A stretch of 64,000 bases of DNA from Umezawaea beigongshangensis (GCF_016464305.1 NZ_JAEIOJ010000004.1:496001-560000); one strand, 5' to 3'; shown: positions 8,297 to 17,073, numbered from the stretch's first letter. Notes: generated by a model from the sequence alone, not told the origin. Numbers and translations: made by a program.

Positions 8297-11200
8297 CCGA
8301 ACTCGTCAGCCCCCACGTCGTCGCGTCGGCGCTGGGACTGCCGAGGCCGACGGACGAGCAGGCGGCGGTGGTCGCCGCGCCCACCGAACCCGCCCTGGTG
8401 GTCGCGGGCGCGGGAGCGGGCAAGACGGAGACGATGGCCGCGCGCGTCGTGTGGCTCGTGGCCAACGGTCTCGTCCTGCCCGATCAGGTGCTGGGCCTGA
8501 CGTTCACCCGCAAGGCGGCCCGGCAGCTCGCCGAACGCGTGCGGCTGCGCCTGCGCAGGCTCGGCGGCTCGCGGCTGCTGGACGACCTCGACCCCAGCGG
8601 CGAGCGCCGTGCCGCCGTGCTCACCACCGAGCCCGTCGTGCTCACCTACCACGCCTACGCGGGTCGCCTCGTCGGCGAGCACGGTCTGCGGCTGCCGGTG
8701 GAACCGGGCGTGCGGCTGCTGACCGGGACCGCGTCGTGGCAGCTCGCCCACCGCGTCGTGTCGACCTGGGCCGAGGACCTCGACACCGACAAGGTGCCCG
8801 CGACCGTCACCGGTCACCTGCTGGCGCTCGCCGGTGAGCTGGGGGAGCACCTCGTGGACCCGGCGGACGTCCGCGAGCACGCCGAGTGGCTGATCCACGC
8901 CGTCGAGTCCGCGCCGAGGACCCCGCGCCAGCGCGACGCCCTGCCGGAGAAGCTCAAGGAGGTCGTCGACGCCCAGCGGCTGCGGGTGGCGCTGCTCCCG
9001 CTGCTGGAGGCGTACGGCGTGCGCAAGCGGCGCGAGGCCGCGATGGACTTCGCCGACCAGATGAGCCTCGCCGCGCGGCTGGCCAGCGAGCACCCGGAGG
9101 TCGTGGAGGGCGAGCGCGACCGCTACGGCGCGGTGCTGCTGGACGAGTACCAGGACACCGGTCACGCGCAGCGCGTGCTGCTGCGGTCGCTGTTCGGGCG
9201 GGGCGAGCCGATGGCCGTCACGTCCGTGGGCGACCCGGCGCAGGCGATCTACGGGTGGCGCGGGGCGAGCGCCGCGAACCTGCCGCGCTTCCGGGAGGAC
9301 TTCCCCCGCGCCGTCGACACCGCCGGGGACCCCGTCCCGTCGCGGCGCTACGGCCTGCTCACGAGCTTCCGCAACCCGCCCGAGGTGCTGACGCTGGCCA
9401 ACGCCGTGTCCGAGCCGCTGCGCGCCGCCGGACTGGAGGTCGACGAGCTGCGCGCCCGCGACGGCGCACCGGAGGGGGACGTGCGCTGCGCGCTGCTGCC
9501 GGACGTGCGCTCCGAGCTGGACTGGCTCGCCGACGCCCTCGCCGCGCAGTGGGACCACGCCCTGGAGGTGAACGGCGCCCCGCCGACCGCCGCCGTGCTG
9601 GTGCGCCGCCGCGCGGACATGGCCGCCATCGCCGCCGCGCTGCGGGAGCGGCACCTGCCCGTGGAGGTCGTCGGCCTCGGCGGCCTGCTGGACGAGCCCG
9701 AGGTGCGGGACCTGACCAGCGCCCTGCGCGTGCTCGTGGACCCGCTCGCGGGCACCGCCGCCGCCCGGCTGCTCACCGGGTCGCGCTGGCGCGTCGCCGC
9801 CGCCGACCTGCGCGCCCTGTGGGAGCGCGCCCGCTCCCTGGCCGGAGCCCCGGACCGGCAGGCCGTCGTGGACGACCCCCTGGCGGTGTTCGCCGACGCG
9901 CTGCCCGGTGAGCACGCCGAGCAGGCCGGGCTGGCCGACGCGCTGGACGACCCCGGCGACCCGAAGGCGTACTCCTCCGAGGGGTACCGGCGCATCCGCA
10001 GGCTCGGCGGCGAGCTGGCCGCGCTGCGCCGCAGGCTCGACCAGCCGCTGCCCGAGCTGGTGGCCGACGTCGAGCGCACGCTGCTGCTCGACATCGAGGC
10101 GATGGCCAGGCCGGGAGCGATCGGCCGGGCGCACCTGAACGCCTTCGCCGACGTCGTCGCCGACTACGCCGCCGCCAGCCCGTCGGCGACCCTGCCGTCC
10201 CTGCTGGACTACCTCTACACCGCGGAGCACGCCGAGGACGGACTCGAACCCGGTGAGGTGGAGGTCGCGGAGGACCGCGTGCAGATCCTCACCGTGCACT
10301 CCGCCAAGGGCCTGGAGTGGGAGATCGTGGCGCTGCCGCACCTCGTGCGCGACGTGTTCCCCGGCCGCCGCAAGTCGTCGAGCTGGCTGAGGTCCGCGCC
10401 CCAGCTCCCCGCGCCGCTGCGCGGCGACGCCGCCGACCTGCCGGTGCTGCGCATCCCCGTGGGCGGCAACCGCAAGGAGGTGGAGGAGGCGCTCGCGGAG
10501 CACGGCGACGACTTCGAGGAGCGGCGGCTCGTGGAGGAGCGGCGGCTGCTGTACGTGGGGGTGACCCGCTCCGAGCGCGTGCTGCTGCTGTCCGGGCACT
10601 GGTGGGCGGAGAAGGGCGAGAAGCCCAAGGGGCCGTCGGTGTTCCTGCTGGAGCTGCACGAGCTGCTGTCGGGGGAGGACGCGCCCGGCGTGGTCGTGCA
10701 CTGGGCGGACCGGCCGCCGGAGGAGGAGCCCAACCCGCTGGCGGCGGAGACCAGGACGGCGCAGTGGCCGGCCGACCCGCTGGGCTCCCGCCGCGACGCC
10801 GTCGCGGAGGGAGCCGAACTCGTGCTGCGGGCGCTGGAGGCGGAACCCGTGGAGTCCCCGGACCCGCCCGAGGACCCCGAGGGCTGGGCGCGCGACGTGG
10901 ACGTGCTGCTCGCCGAGCGGGCCGCCGCCGCGAACCGCCGCGAGCGGGTCGAGCTGCCCGAGCACCTGTCGGTGAGCCAGCTCGTGGAACTGGCCGCCGA
11001 CCCCGACTCGCTGGCCCGGCGGCTGCGCCGGCCGCTGCCCTTCCCGCCGAACCCGCTCGCGCGGCGCGGCACGGCGTTCCACACGTGGCTGGAGCGGCGC
11101 TTCGGGGCCAGCCGCCTGCTCGACCTGGACGAACTGCCCGGCGCGGCCGACGAGGGCGCGGCGCCCGACGCGGAGCTGGACGACCTGCAGACCGCGTTCC

Positions 11201-11553
11201 TCGCGAGCGAGTGGGGCACGCGCACGCCGCACGACGTGGAGGTGTCGTTCGAGACGGAGATCGACGGCGTCGCCGTGCGCGGCCGGATGGACGCCGTGTT
11301 CGCCGACCCCGACGGCGGTTTCACCGTCGTGGACTGGAAGACCGGGGCCGTGCCGGGGGAGGACCGCCTGCCGACGCTGTCCGTGCAGCTCGCCGCCTAC
11401 CGGCTGGCGTGGGCGTCCCTGGCGGACGTGCCGGTGGAGAAGGTGCGCGCCGCGTTCCACTACGTGCGCCCCGGCCACACGCTGCGCCCGGCGGACCTGC
11501 TGGACGCGGCTGGGCTGCGCGCCCTGATCCGCACGGTCCCCGTGCCGTCCTGA
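8293..11553 (+). CDS. adnB: AdnB subunit of the AdnAB helicase-nuclease
   Basis: 1086 residues from the ATG that overlaps the adnA stop by 4 bases. It carries a full UvrD/Rep motor: GAGAGKTE at 39-46, LLDEYQD with D284-E285, GDPAQAIYGWRG after it, TVHSAKGLEWE, and RRLLYVGVTRSE for motifs V and VI. A C-terminal RecB nuclease domain has VVDWKTG with D1014 and K1016, then VQLAAYRLAW. Unlike AdnA it shows no C-terminal cysteine cluster. In mycobacteria AdnB is the lead motor of the heterodimer. The gene ends one base before the end of the convergent gene at 11554, so no room remains for a separate terminator. Together with ATL and the K+ channel at 18574 it forms a conserved actinobacterial neighbourhood that has been opened by insertion. 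Confidence 0.95.
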   Translation: MTELVSPHVVASALGLPRPTDEQAAVVAAPTEPALVVAGAGAGKTETMAARVVWLVANGLVLPDQVLGLTFTRKAARQLAERVRLRLRRLGGSRLLDDLDPSGERRAAVLTTEPVVLTYHAYAGRLVGEHGLRLPVEPGVRLLTGTASWQLAHRVVSTWAEDLDTDKVPATVTGHLLALAGELGEHLVDPADVREHAEWLIHAVESAPRTPRQRDALPEKLKEVVDAQRLRVALLPLLEAYGVRKRREAAMDFADQMSLAARLASEHPEVVEGERDRYGAVLLDEYQDTGHAQRVLLRSLFGRGEPMAVTSVGDPAQAIYGWRGASAANLPRFREDFPRAVDTAGDPVPSRRYGLLTSFRNPPEVLTLANAVSEPLRAAGLEVDELRARDGAPEGDVRCALLPDVRSELDWLADALAAQWDHALEVNGAPPTAAVLVRRRADMAAIAAALRERHLPVEVVGLGGLLDEPEVRDLTSALRVLVDPLAGTAAARLLTGSRWRVAAADLRALWERARSLAGAPDRQAVVDDPLAVFADALPGEHAEQAGLADALDDPGDPKAYSSEGYRRIRRLGGELAALRRRLDQPLPELVADVERTLLLDIEAMARPGAIGRAHLNAFADVVADYAAASPSATLPSLLDYLYTAEHAEDGLEPGEVEVAEDRVQILTVHSAKGLEWEIVALPHLVRDVFPGRRKSSSWLRSAPQLPAPLRGDAADLPVLRIPVGGNRKEVEEALAEHGDDFEERRLVEERRLLYVGVTRSERVLLLSGHWWAEKGEKPKGPSVFLLELHELLSGEDAPGVVVHWADRPPEEEPNPLAAETRTAQWPADPLGSRRDAVAEGAELVLRALEAEPVESPDPPEDPEGWARDVDVLLAERAAAANRRERVELPEHLSVSQLVELAADPDSLARRLRRPLPFPPNPLARRGTAFHTWLERRFGASRLLDLDELPGAADEGAAPDAELDDLQTAFLASEWGTRTPHDVEVSFETEIDGVAVRGRMDAVFADPDGGFTVVDWKTGAVPGEDRLPTLSVQLAAYRLAWASLADVPVEKVRAAFHYVRPGHTLRPADLLDAAGLRALIRTVPVPS

Positions 11554-12435
11554 TCAGCGGACCGGGTCGTGGGCGGCGGTGCCGAACTCCCTGGTGCCCA
11601 GCTCCTGGGTGCCGATGACCGAGAGGAGTTCGAGCTTCTCGTGGCTCTCGCTCCCCGGGACGGCGGTGAACACCAGCAGCGACTGGTCCTGGCCCGGGTC
11701 CAGAAGGGTCTGGCAGTGCAGTTCGAGTTCACCGAGTTCGGGATGGACCAGCCGCTTCTGCTCGCTGTGGCGCAGGCCCACCTCGTGGTCGCCCCACACC
11801 CGGACGAACTCGGGACTGGCCGCGTCGAGCGCCGCGACGATCTCGGCGGCGCGGGGGTACCGGCCGCGGGCGAGGACCGCGCGCAGCCGTGAGGCCAGGA
11901 TGCGCGAGTGCATCCGGTGGTCGGCCTCGGGGTAGACACGCCGTTCGGCCGGGTCGGTGAACCAGCGGTAGATCGCGCTGCGGGCGAGTCCCTCGTACCG
12001 GGTGTGATCGCCGAGCAGCGCGACCGCGAGCCGGGTCTGCACCAGCGTTTCACCCAGTGCGCCGATGATCTGCGCGGGCGTGTCGTCGAGCCGGGCCATC
12101 ACCCGCATCAGCCCGACGTCGACGTGGTCGCCGCGCTGCGTGCGCCCCGGCTCGCCGTACCCGGCGAGCCGGAAGAGGTGGTCGCGCTCCTCCAGCGAGA
12201 GCCGCAGGCCGCGGGCGAGCGCGGCGACCACCTGCTCCGACGGTCGCGGGCTCTGCCCACGCTCCATCCGGGCGTAGTAGTCGGTCGACATGTCCGCCAG
12301 CGCGGCGACCTCCTCGCGGCGCAGCCCGGCCGTGCGACGGCGGCGGCCCCGCGGCAGCCCGACGGCCTCGGGCTGGATCACTTCCCGGCGGGTGCGCAAG
12401 AAGTCGGCGAACCCAGCTCTGTCCATCGTGCTCAT
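11554..12435 (-). CDS. XRE-family regulator with MmyB-like ligand-binding domain
   Basis: 293 residues. An N-terminal helix-turn-helix spans about residues 10-90, with the family signature TAGLRREEVAALADMS followed by YYARMERGQSPRPS. The C-terminal 190 residues match the MmyB ligand-binding domain, with blocks such as WFTDPAERRVYPEADHR and HPELGELELHCQTL. Family knowledge: such regulators usually control a divergent oxidoreductase gene. Here an SDR gene lies divergently at 12600, and the intergenic region holds an interlocking palindrome (12490-12516). The ligand is unknown. The start ATG at 12435 is supported by the family N-terminus, DRAGFADFLRTRRE. The gene converges on adnB with no gap. 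Confidence 0.9.
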   Translation of the reverse strand: MSTMDRAGFADFLRTRREVIQPEAVGLPRGRRRRTAGLRREEVAALADMSTDYYARMERGQSPRPSEQVVAALARGLRLSLEERDHLFRLAGYGEPGRTQRGDHVDVGLMRVMARLDDTPAQIIGALGETLVQTRLAVALLGDHTRYEGLARSAIYRWFTDPAERRVYPEADHRMHSRILASRLRAVLARGRYPRAAEIVAALDAASPEFVRVWGDHEVGLRHSEQKRLVHPELGELELHCQTLLDPGQDQSLLVFTAVPGSESHEKLELLSVIGTQELGTREFGTAAHDPVR

Positions 12436-12489
12436 GGCGCTCCGTCATCCGCTCCGGTCCGAGGGCTCCAGTCTGCGCCCGCCCGTGGT

Positions 12490-12516
12490 GGTCAGCCACT
12501 GACCGGTTGTCAGTGG
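12490..12516. promoter_or_regulatory. Palindromic operator between MmyB-type regulator and SDR gene
   Basis: CCACTGAC at 12496-12503 and GTCAGTGG at 12509-12516 form a perfect 8-bp inverted repeat with a 5-base spacer. It overlaps a second one, GGTCAG (12490-12495) and CTGACC (12499-12504). It lies about 60 bases from the regulator start and 84 from the SDR start. That it is the operator is inference from position and symmetry. A TAGCGT -10-like hexamer for the SDR gene follows at 12552-12557. Confidence 0.6.
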
Positions 12517-12599
12517 TGGATCGGGCACTGCCTCCGCACTCGGCACCTCCCTAGCGTTGCTGGAACCGACAACGGACACGAGCACGGAGCGACGAGCAG

Positions 12600-13487
12600 A
12601 TGAGCACTCAGAAGTGGACAGCGGCGGATCTCCCCGACCTGTCGGGCACGACGTTCGTCGTGACCGGCGCGACCGCCGGTCTGGGGCTGGCGACCACCCG
12701 CGAGCTGGCACGGGCCGGCGCGCACGTCGTGATGGCGGTGCGCGACGAGGCCAAGGGCGCCGAGGTCGCGCGCACCATCGCGGGTGACACCGAGGTCCGC
12801 CGGCTGGACGTCTCCAGCCTCGCCTCGGTGCGCGCGTTCGCCGGAGCCTGGACGGGCCGGCTCGACGTCCTGATCAACAACGCCGGGATCATGCTGGTTC
12901 CGCTGTCGCGGACCGGCGAGGGCCACGAGTTGCAGATGGCGACCAACTACTTCGGCCCGCACGCGCTGACCAACCTCCTGCTGCCCCACATCACCGACAG
13001 GGTGGTCACGCTGTCCTCCCAGCTCCACCGGATCGGCCGTGCCCGCGCCGATGACCTCGACTGGCACAAGCGCAGGTACCGGAAGCTGGGCGCCTACGCC
13101 GACTCCAAGCTCGACCTGGCCCTGTTCGGCCTCGAACTCCAGCGGAAGCTGGAGGCGATCGGCAGCCCGGTGCGATCCGTCCTCGCCCACCCCGGCATCG
13201 CGACCACCACGCTGGCCAGCCACGCCGGCGGTCTGTCGGGCCGGATCAACAACCTCGCCCCGCTGCTCAACGACGTCGAGCACGGCGCGCTGCCCACCCT
13301 CTACGCCGCGACCGGGGACGTCCCGGGCGGTTCCTACGTCGGGCCGGACGGGTTCGCGAGCGTCAAGGGGCACCCCGCGGTGCGCAAGCCCTCGCGCCGC
13401 GCCCGCAACGCCAGGACAGCGGCCGAGCTGTGGTCCGCCACCGCCGCCATCACCGGCGTCGACTTCGCCGTCACCGCGGGTGGCTGA
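12600..13487 (+). CDS. Short-chain dehydrogenase/reductase (classical SDR)
   Basis: 295 residues. The NAD(P)-binding motif TGATAGLG is at 22-29, NNAG at 93-96, the catalytic Ser near 139-140 and YADSK (Y166, K170) as YxxxK. The general form resembles the retinol dehydrogenase/protochlorophyllide reductase-like SDRs, which are somewhat longer than the 250-residue classical type. An Arg after the glycine-rich motif (AVRDE) suggests NADPH. The substrate is unknown. GGAG lies about 11 bases before the ATG. The gene is divergent from the MmyB-type regulator, with a shared palindromic operator, so it is probably the regulator's target. A 15-bp hairpin starts inside its 3' end. Confidence 0.88.
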   Translation: MSTQKWTAADLPDLSGTTFVVTGATAGLGLATTRELARAGAHVVMAVRDEAKGAEVARTIAGDTEVRRLDVSSLASVRAFAGAWTGRLDVLINNAGIMLVPLSRTGEGHELQMATNYFGPHALTNLLLPHITDRVVTLSSQLHRIGRARADDLDWHKRRYRKLGAYADSKLDLALFGLELQRKLEAIGSPVRSVLAHPGIATTTLASHAGGLSGRINNLAPLLNDVEHGALPTLYAATGDVPGGSYVGPDGFASVKGHPAVRKPSRRARNARTAAELWSATAAITGVDFAVTAGG

Positions 13488-13499
13488 CGGCGAAGTCGA
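13459..13499. terminator. Hairpin terminator overlapping the end of the SDR gene
   Basis: TCGACTTCGCCGTCA at 13459-13473 pairs perfectly with TGACGGCGAAGTCGA at 13485-13499, giving 15 bp with an 11-base loop. The TGA of the second arm is the SDR stop codon. There is no U-tract, as is common in actinomycetes. It lies between convergent genes and could work both ways. Confidence 0.7.
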
Positions 13500-13563
13500 G
13501 GCTCTCGCGGGACAGCGGCCGACCGGGGTGTGAACGGCTCCGACGCCGGGACGGAGCGGATGA

Positions 13564-14181
13564 TCAGGCCGGCGGCCAGTGCCGCAGGGCCATGTCGGCC
13601 ACCAGGTGGAGCTCGTCGGCGGCCGCGCCGCCCGCGGCCTGGACGGCGATGCCGTTGGCCACGGTCATGAGGTACCGGGCGAGCAGACCGGGATCGGTTC
13701 CCGCGGGCAGGTCGCCCTCGTCGGCGGCCCGCTGGAACCGCGTCCGCAGGAGTGAGACGCCGCTGTCGCGCCAGGCCGCCAACGTGTCCCTGGCGCTGCG
13801 GCCGGACTCGCCCGCAGCCAGGGAGCCCTGGACGCCGAAGCACCCGGTGGGGCAGTCGGGGAGGGTGGTGGCCCGGACGGAACCGGCGAGGAACGCGGTG
13901 GCCACCTCTCGCGCGGTCGGCTCCTCCAGGGCGCGGGGGACGTACGAGGCGGGGCCTTCGGAGTAGCGCTCCAGTGCCTTGAGGAACAGCTCTTCCTTGT
14001 TGCCGAAGGCGGCGTACATGCTGGTGCGGGTGATGCCCATGGCGCTGGTCAGGTCGGTGAGGCTGGCGCCCTCGTAGCCCTGGGCCCAGAACACCCGCAT
14101 CGCTCGGTCGAGCGCTTCGTCGGCGTCGAAACCGCGTGGCCGACCGATCGGTGACTTCCGCTGGGTCTGCACGAGCCCCAT
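13564..14181 (-). CDS. TetR-family transcriptional repressor
   Basis: 205 residues. The N-terminal TetR DNA-binding domain spans about 12-60: [20 protein letters not shown], then [21 protein letters not shown], then [11 protein letters not shown]. The C-terminal ligand domain includes [10 protein letters not shown], a motif typical of the AcrR/YcdC-like groups whose natural effectors are electrophiles or small organics. AGGAGGGG lies just before the ATG at 14181. It is divergent from an SDR gene (14265) with a perfect GTACC-N4-GGTAC palindrome between them, so it probably represses that gene and itself. The inducer cannot be told from sequence. Confidence 0.92.
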   Translation of the reverse strand: MGLVQTQRKSPIGRPRGFDADEALDRAMRVFWAQGYEGASLTDLTSAMGITRTSMYAAFGNKEELFLKALERYSEGPASYVPRALEEPTAREVATAFLAGSVRATTLPDCPTGCFGVQGSLAAGESGRSARDTLAAWRDSGVSLLRTRFQRAADEGDLPAGTDPGLLARYLMTVANGIAVQAAGGAAADELHLVADMALRHWPPA

Positions 14182-14229
14182 CCTACCCCTCCTGCACCGG
14201 ACGGTACGGAAGTGCTACGGTTGATTTCA

Positions 14230-14243
14230 GTACCAATCGGTAC
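14230..14243. promoter_or_regulatory. Putative TetR operator, GTACC-N4-GGTAC
   Basis: GTACCAATCGGTAC is a perfect inverted repeat in an AT-rich patch between the divergent TetR and SDR genes. It is followed by GAATATT, which could hold a -10. Related TetR operators often have a TACCG/CGGTA core. Repressor binding here would block the SDR promoter. Confidence 0.65.
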
Positions 14244-14264
14244 GAATATTTGCAGAGGTGGGTC

Positions 14265-15014
14265 ATGGGGCAGCTGGAAGGCAAGACCGCCGTCGTCACC
14301 GGTGGTGGAACGGGCATCGGCCTGGCCGCGGCCACGCGGCTGGCGGCCGAGGGCGCGCACGTGTTCATCACGGGTCGCCGGAGGTCCGTGCTCGACGCGG
14401 CGGTGGAGAGCATCGGCGCGTCGTCGGTGACCGCCGTGGAGGGCGACATCTCGGACCTCGCCGACCTGGACCGGCTCTACGAGGCGGTCCGCGCCAGGGG
14501 GCGGGGCTTGGACGTGCTGTTCGCCAACGCCGCCACCGCGTCGTTCGTGACGCTGGAGCAGGTCACCGAGGAGCACTTCGACCAGACCTTCCGCGTCAAC
14601 GTCCGGGGCACGCTGTTCACCGTGCAGAAGGCGCTGCCGCTGCTCAACGACGGCGCTTCGGTGATCCTGACCTCCTCGGTGCGCGCCGGTGACGGCGTCG
14701 CGGCGTTCGGCGTGTACTCGGCCTCCAAGGCGGCGATCCGGTCCTTCGCCCGGACCTGGGCCAACGAGCTCAAGGACCGGAACGTCCGGGTCAACGTCAT
14801 CTCCCCCGGCGCGATCGACACCCCCGCGCTCGACGGCATGGTCGCGAAGGAGGAGGTGGAGGCCGTCAAGGCGAAGTTCGTCGAGGCCATTCCGCTCGGC
14901 CGGATCGGCCGCTCGGAGGAGATCGCCAACGTGGTGGCCTTCCTCGCGTCCGAGGAGAGCAGCTTCTTCCTCGGCGCGGACCTGGTCGTCGACGGTGGCG
15001 AGACGCAGTTCTGA
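14265..15014 (+). CDS. Short-chain dehydrogenase/reductase (classical, 249 aa)
   Basis: A classical 249-residue SDR starting at ATG 14265 with GAGGTG upstream; the frame is open further back but the fold begins at MGQLEGK. TGGGTGIG lies at 12-19. The usual NNAG is replaced by ANAA near 87-90. Catalytic Ser137/138, Tyr151 and Lys155 (YSASK) are present. The C-terminal blocks SPGAIDTP and FLASEESSFFLGADLVVDGG are standard. The substrate is not predictable. It is probably controlled by the divergent TetR through the palindrome at 14230-14243. A strong hairpin follows the stop. Confidence 0.92.
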   Translation: MGQLEGKTAVVTGGGTGIGLAAATRLAAEGAHVFITGRRRSVLDAAVESIGASSVTAVEGDISDLADLDRLYEAVRARGRGLDVLFANAATASFVTLEQVTEEHFDQTFRVNVRGTLFTVQKALPLLNDGASVILTSSVRAGDGVAAFGVYSASKAAIRSFARTWANELKDRNVRVNVISPGAIDTPALDGMVAKEEVEAVKAKFVEAIPLGRIGRSEEIANVVAFLASEESSFFLGADLVVDGGETQF

Positions 15015-15023
15015 GCGCTGGAG

Positions 15024-15054
15024 ACTCCCGGTGGGGCGTCGCTCCACCGGGAGT
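15024..15054 (+). terminator. Hairpin terminator of the second SDR gene
   Basis: ACTCCCGGTGG at 15024-15034 pairs perfectly with CCACCGGGAGT at 15044-15054, with a 9-base loop. It starts 10 bases after the stop codon. There is no U-tract. Confidence 0.75.
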
Positions 15055-15189
15055 TCCCGTGCCCGAACGCGCCCGGTCGCGGCTCTGCGGCGTGAGCGGT
15101 CAGGCGGGACCGTTGGCCAAATTTGGTGCCCCGTGGTCACTTCGGGTGTCTTGGCCGTGTGACTGAGCCGTCCGGCCCAGCGTCGCCGC

Positions 15190-15195
15190 TAGCGT
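15190..15195 (+). promoter_or_regulatory. -10 element TAGCGT of a leaderless transcript
   Basis: TAGCGT ends 8 bases before the ATG at 15204, so transcription would begin at or next to the start codon. No convincing -35 is seen. It supports the downstream start over the GTG in the same frame at 15123. Confidence 0.5.
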
Positions 15196-15203
15196 GCCGG
15201 GCC

Positions 15204-16079
15204 ATGCACCCGCGTCGGGATTCCACGGCACGCAGCCGTCAGTTCGGTGACGAGCTGCGGGCCAAGCGCAAGGCCGCCGATCTTCGGGCCACCCGGCTCG
15301 CCGCGATGCTCGGCTGGTCACCAGCGAAGATCAACAAGCTGGAGAGCGGCGAGCGGGGCACGTCGGACGTCGACGTCGCGGTCTACCTGAACAGCTGCGG
15401 CGTCGTCGGCGACGAGCTGCACCGGCTGCTCGCCCTCAACCGCGAGACGAGCCGGGGCGCGTGGCTGGACGTGATGGGCCTCCGGCCGCCGAACAGCCCG
15501 AGCCGGTTCATCCACGAGGAGGCGCGAGCAGTGGCCATCACCGGTTACTGCTCGCGGTTCGTGCCCGGCTTGCTCCAGTCCCACGGCTACATGGAGCACG
15601 TCGTCCGGAGCGGAGTGGAGCACCGGCTGCGCCGCCAGCAGTTGCTCCGCCGTTCCGACCGTCCCGACATCACCTTCTTCGTGGACGAGCAGGTTCTGCG
15701 CCGACCCGTCGGCGGACCAGCTGTGATGCACGACCAGCTGATGGCGCTGCTGTTCACGCCCGCTGTCGTCCGGATCGTGCCTGTCGGCGAGGTCGTCCAC
15801 TCCGGGCTCGCCCACGGGGACTTCGTCCTGCGGGAGTACGCCGAAGACCGGCCCGTCGTGTACGGGGAAGCGTGGTGGGCGAGCGTCTACCTGGAGGACG
15901 CGGTGGTCGTCGAGGCGTGCGTGGAGGCGATCGGCGAACTGGCGGAGTGCGCGCTGGACGTGGAGGACTCGCGGGCGTTCGTGTCCGCGCTGGCCGACGA
16001 GTACGGCGCGTCGTGCGCGAGCGGTGATCAGGCCAGGACGCGGGCCTCGTCCGGGACCTCCTTGAGCACGCGCTCGTAG
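15204..16079 (+). CDS. XRE-family regulator with DUF5753 domain
   Basis: 291 residues from ATG 15204, a start favoured by the -10 at 15190-15195. The HTH (about 10-65) contains FGDELRAKRKAADLRATRLA and SPAKINKLESGERGTSD. The C-terminal DUF5753 domain includes EEARAVAITGYCSRFVPGLLQ and the later PVGEVVHSGLAHGDFVLREY. In Streptomyces such regulators are numerous and are usually followed by a small DUF397 gene. Here the partner is instead a convergent gene (16028) whose 3' end overlaps this one by 52 bases. The last 20 or so residues, SGDQARTRASSGTSLSTRS, lie in that overlap and may be a recent extension. Confidence 0.88.
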   Translation: MHPRRDSTARSRQFGDELRAKRKAADLRATRLAAMLGWSPAKINKLESGERGTSDVDVAVYLNSCGVVGDELHRLLALNRETSRGAWLDVMGLRPPNSPSRFIHEEARAVAITGYCSRFVPGLLQSHGYMEHVVRSGVEHRLRRQQLLRRSDRPDITFFVDEQVLRRPVGGPAVMHDQLMALLFTPAVVRIVPVGEVVHSGLAHGDFVLREYAEDRPVVYGEAWWASVYLEDAVVVEACVEAIGELAECALDVEDSRAFVSALADEYGASCASGDQARTRASSGTSLSTRS

Positions 16080-16564
16080 AGGACCTCCAGCAGCCAGCGA
16101 CCGAACAGGGACGGGCCGAACTCGGTCGAGCGGTCCTCCGGGGGCACGAGCAGCTCCGCGCCGCTCACCTCGTCCACGGAGACCACGCCGATGCCGTAGT
16201 AGTCCAGCTCGATCATCGACCACGACTGGCCGCTCTGGGACGCGGGCAGCACGACGACGCACGGGGCGAGCGTCATGAGCGTCCCGCAGGACTGCAGCGC
16301 CGTGTCCACGGTGGACTCGCCGACGAGCACGCCGACCAGTTCGACGGCGGCCACGGGCAGTCTGTCGTGGGTGGAGGGCTCGAACCACGAGCGGAACCAG
16401 GACGGGTCGGCACCCGGCGGCCAGCCGTTGGCGACGCGCCACTCGTGCACGTCGGCACGGAGCCGCACGACCGCGGAGACCTGCTGGCCGAGCACGGTGA
16501 CGTCGGGAACGACCGTGCCGCGCCAACCTAGCGCCGTCGCGGCGGGCTGGAGGAGCGGTTGCAC
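16028..16564 (-). CDS. Hypothetical protein, 178 aa
   Basis: I do not recognise the family. It has 178 residues, starts at GTG 16564 and shows no membrane segment or signal peptide. The sequence alternates hydrophobic stretches (VAAVELVGVLV, LMTLAPCVVVLPAS, SMIELDYYGIGVVSV) in the manner of a small alpha/beta fold. It ends with a helical segment, FGRWLLEVLYERVLKEV. It is read on the strand opposite to the XRE-DUF5753 gene, and their last 52 bases overlap. TAGGAT lies 6 bases before the GTG, which suggests a leaderless message. Codon composition looks normal for the region, so I take it as real. A link with the neighbouring regulator is only a guess. Confidence 0.65.
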   Translation of the reverse strand: MQPLLQPAATALGWRGTVVPDVTVLGQQVSAVVRLRADVHEWRVANGWPPGADPSWFRSWFEPSTHDRLPVAAVELVGVLVGESTVDTALQSCGTLMTLAPCVVVLPASQSGQSWSMIELDYYGIGVVSVDEVSGAELLVPPEDRSTEFGPSLFGRWLLEVLYERVLKEVPDEARVLA

Positions 16565-16704
16565 TCGCGCATCCTATGGTGGTTGCAGATTCAAGGACAG
16601 GGTCTGTTCGCCGCAGAGTGGCACGGCGAACGCCGAGCGTGATCACACCACACGAGACCCGGCAGCGGGAGTTCGTGTGGGAGTGCTCTCAGGGAGCGGT
16701 GCTC

Positions 16705-17073
16705 TCAGGAGGACGAACGGCGCACCCGCAGTGCCCACAGCACCAGCGGCACCTGGAGCGGCAACCGGCCGTACGCGACGGCCCTCGCCTTCGCCGGCTT
16801 CGTCCGGTAGCGCCACGCCATCGTCACGTTGGCCGGGAACACCGCCACGAACAGCGCCGCGGCCAGCGTCGCGCCGAGCCGCCTGGTGCGCGGCACGGCC
16901 ACCGCGACGCCCACCGCGATCTCGGCGACCCCGGACAGGTGGGTCCAGGTCCGGGGCTCGCCCGGCAGCGCGCGCGGCACGATCGAGTCGTACGGGCGCG
17001 GCGCGGCGAAGTGCGTGATCCCCGCTCCGACGCACAGCGCGGCCAGCGCGACCGCCGGCCAGGAACGTGTCAT
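16705..17073 (-). CDS. DoxX-like small membrane protein
   Basis: 122 residues with about four hydrophobic segments: VALAALCVGAGITHF, HLSGVAEIAVGVAVAV, LGATLAAALFVAVFP and LPLQVPLVLWAL. Conserved DoxX-family features are the early GITHF, PRAL, and an ANVTMAW-like motif after the third helix. Proteins of this type are called DoxX or MauE-like; their role in bacteria is poorly defined. It starts at ATG 17073 and is divergent from the M20 dipeptidase gene, with 91 bases between them. Confidence 0.75.
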   Translation of the reverse strand: MTRSWPAVALAALCVGAGITHFAAPRPYDSIVPRALPGEPRTWTHLSGVAEIAVGVAVAVPRTRRLGATLAAALFVAVFPANVTMAWRYRTKPAKARAVAYGRLPLQVPLVLWALRVRRSSS

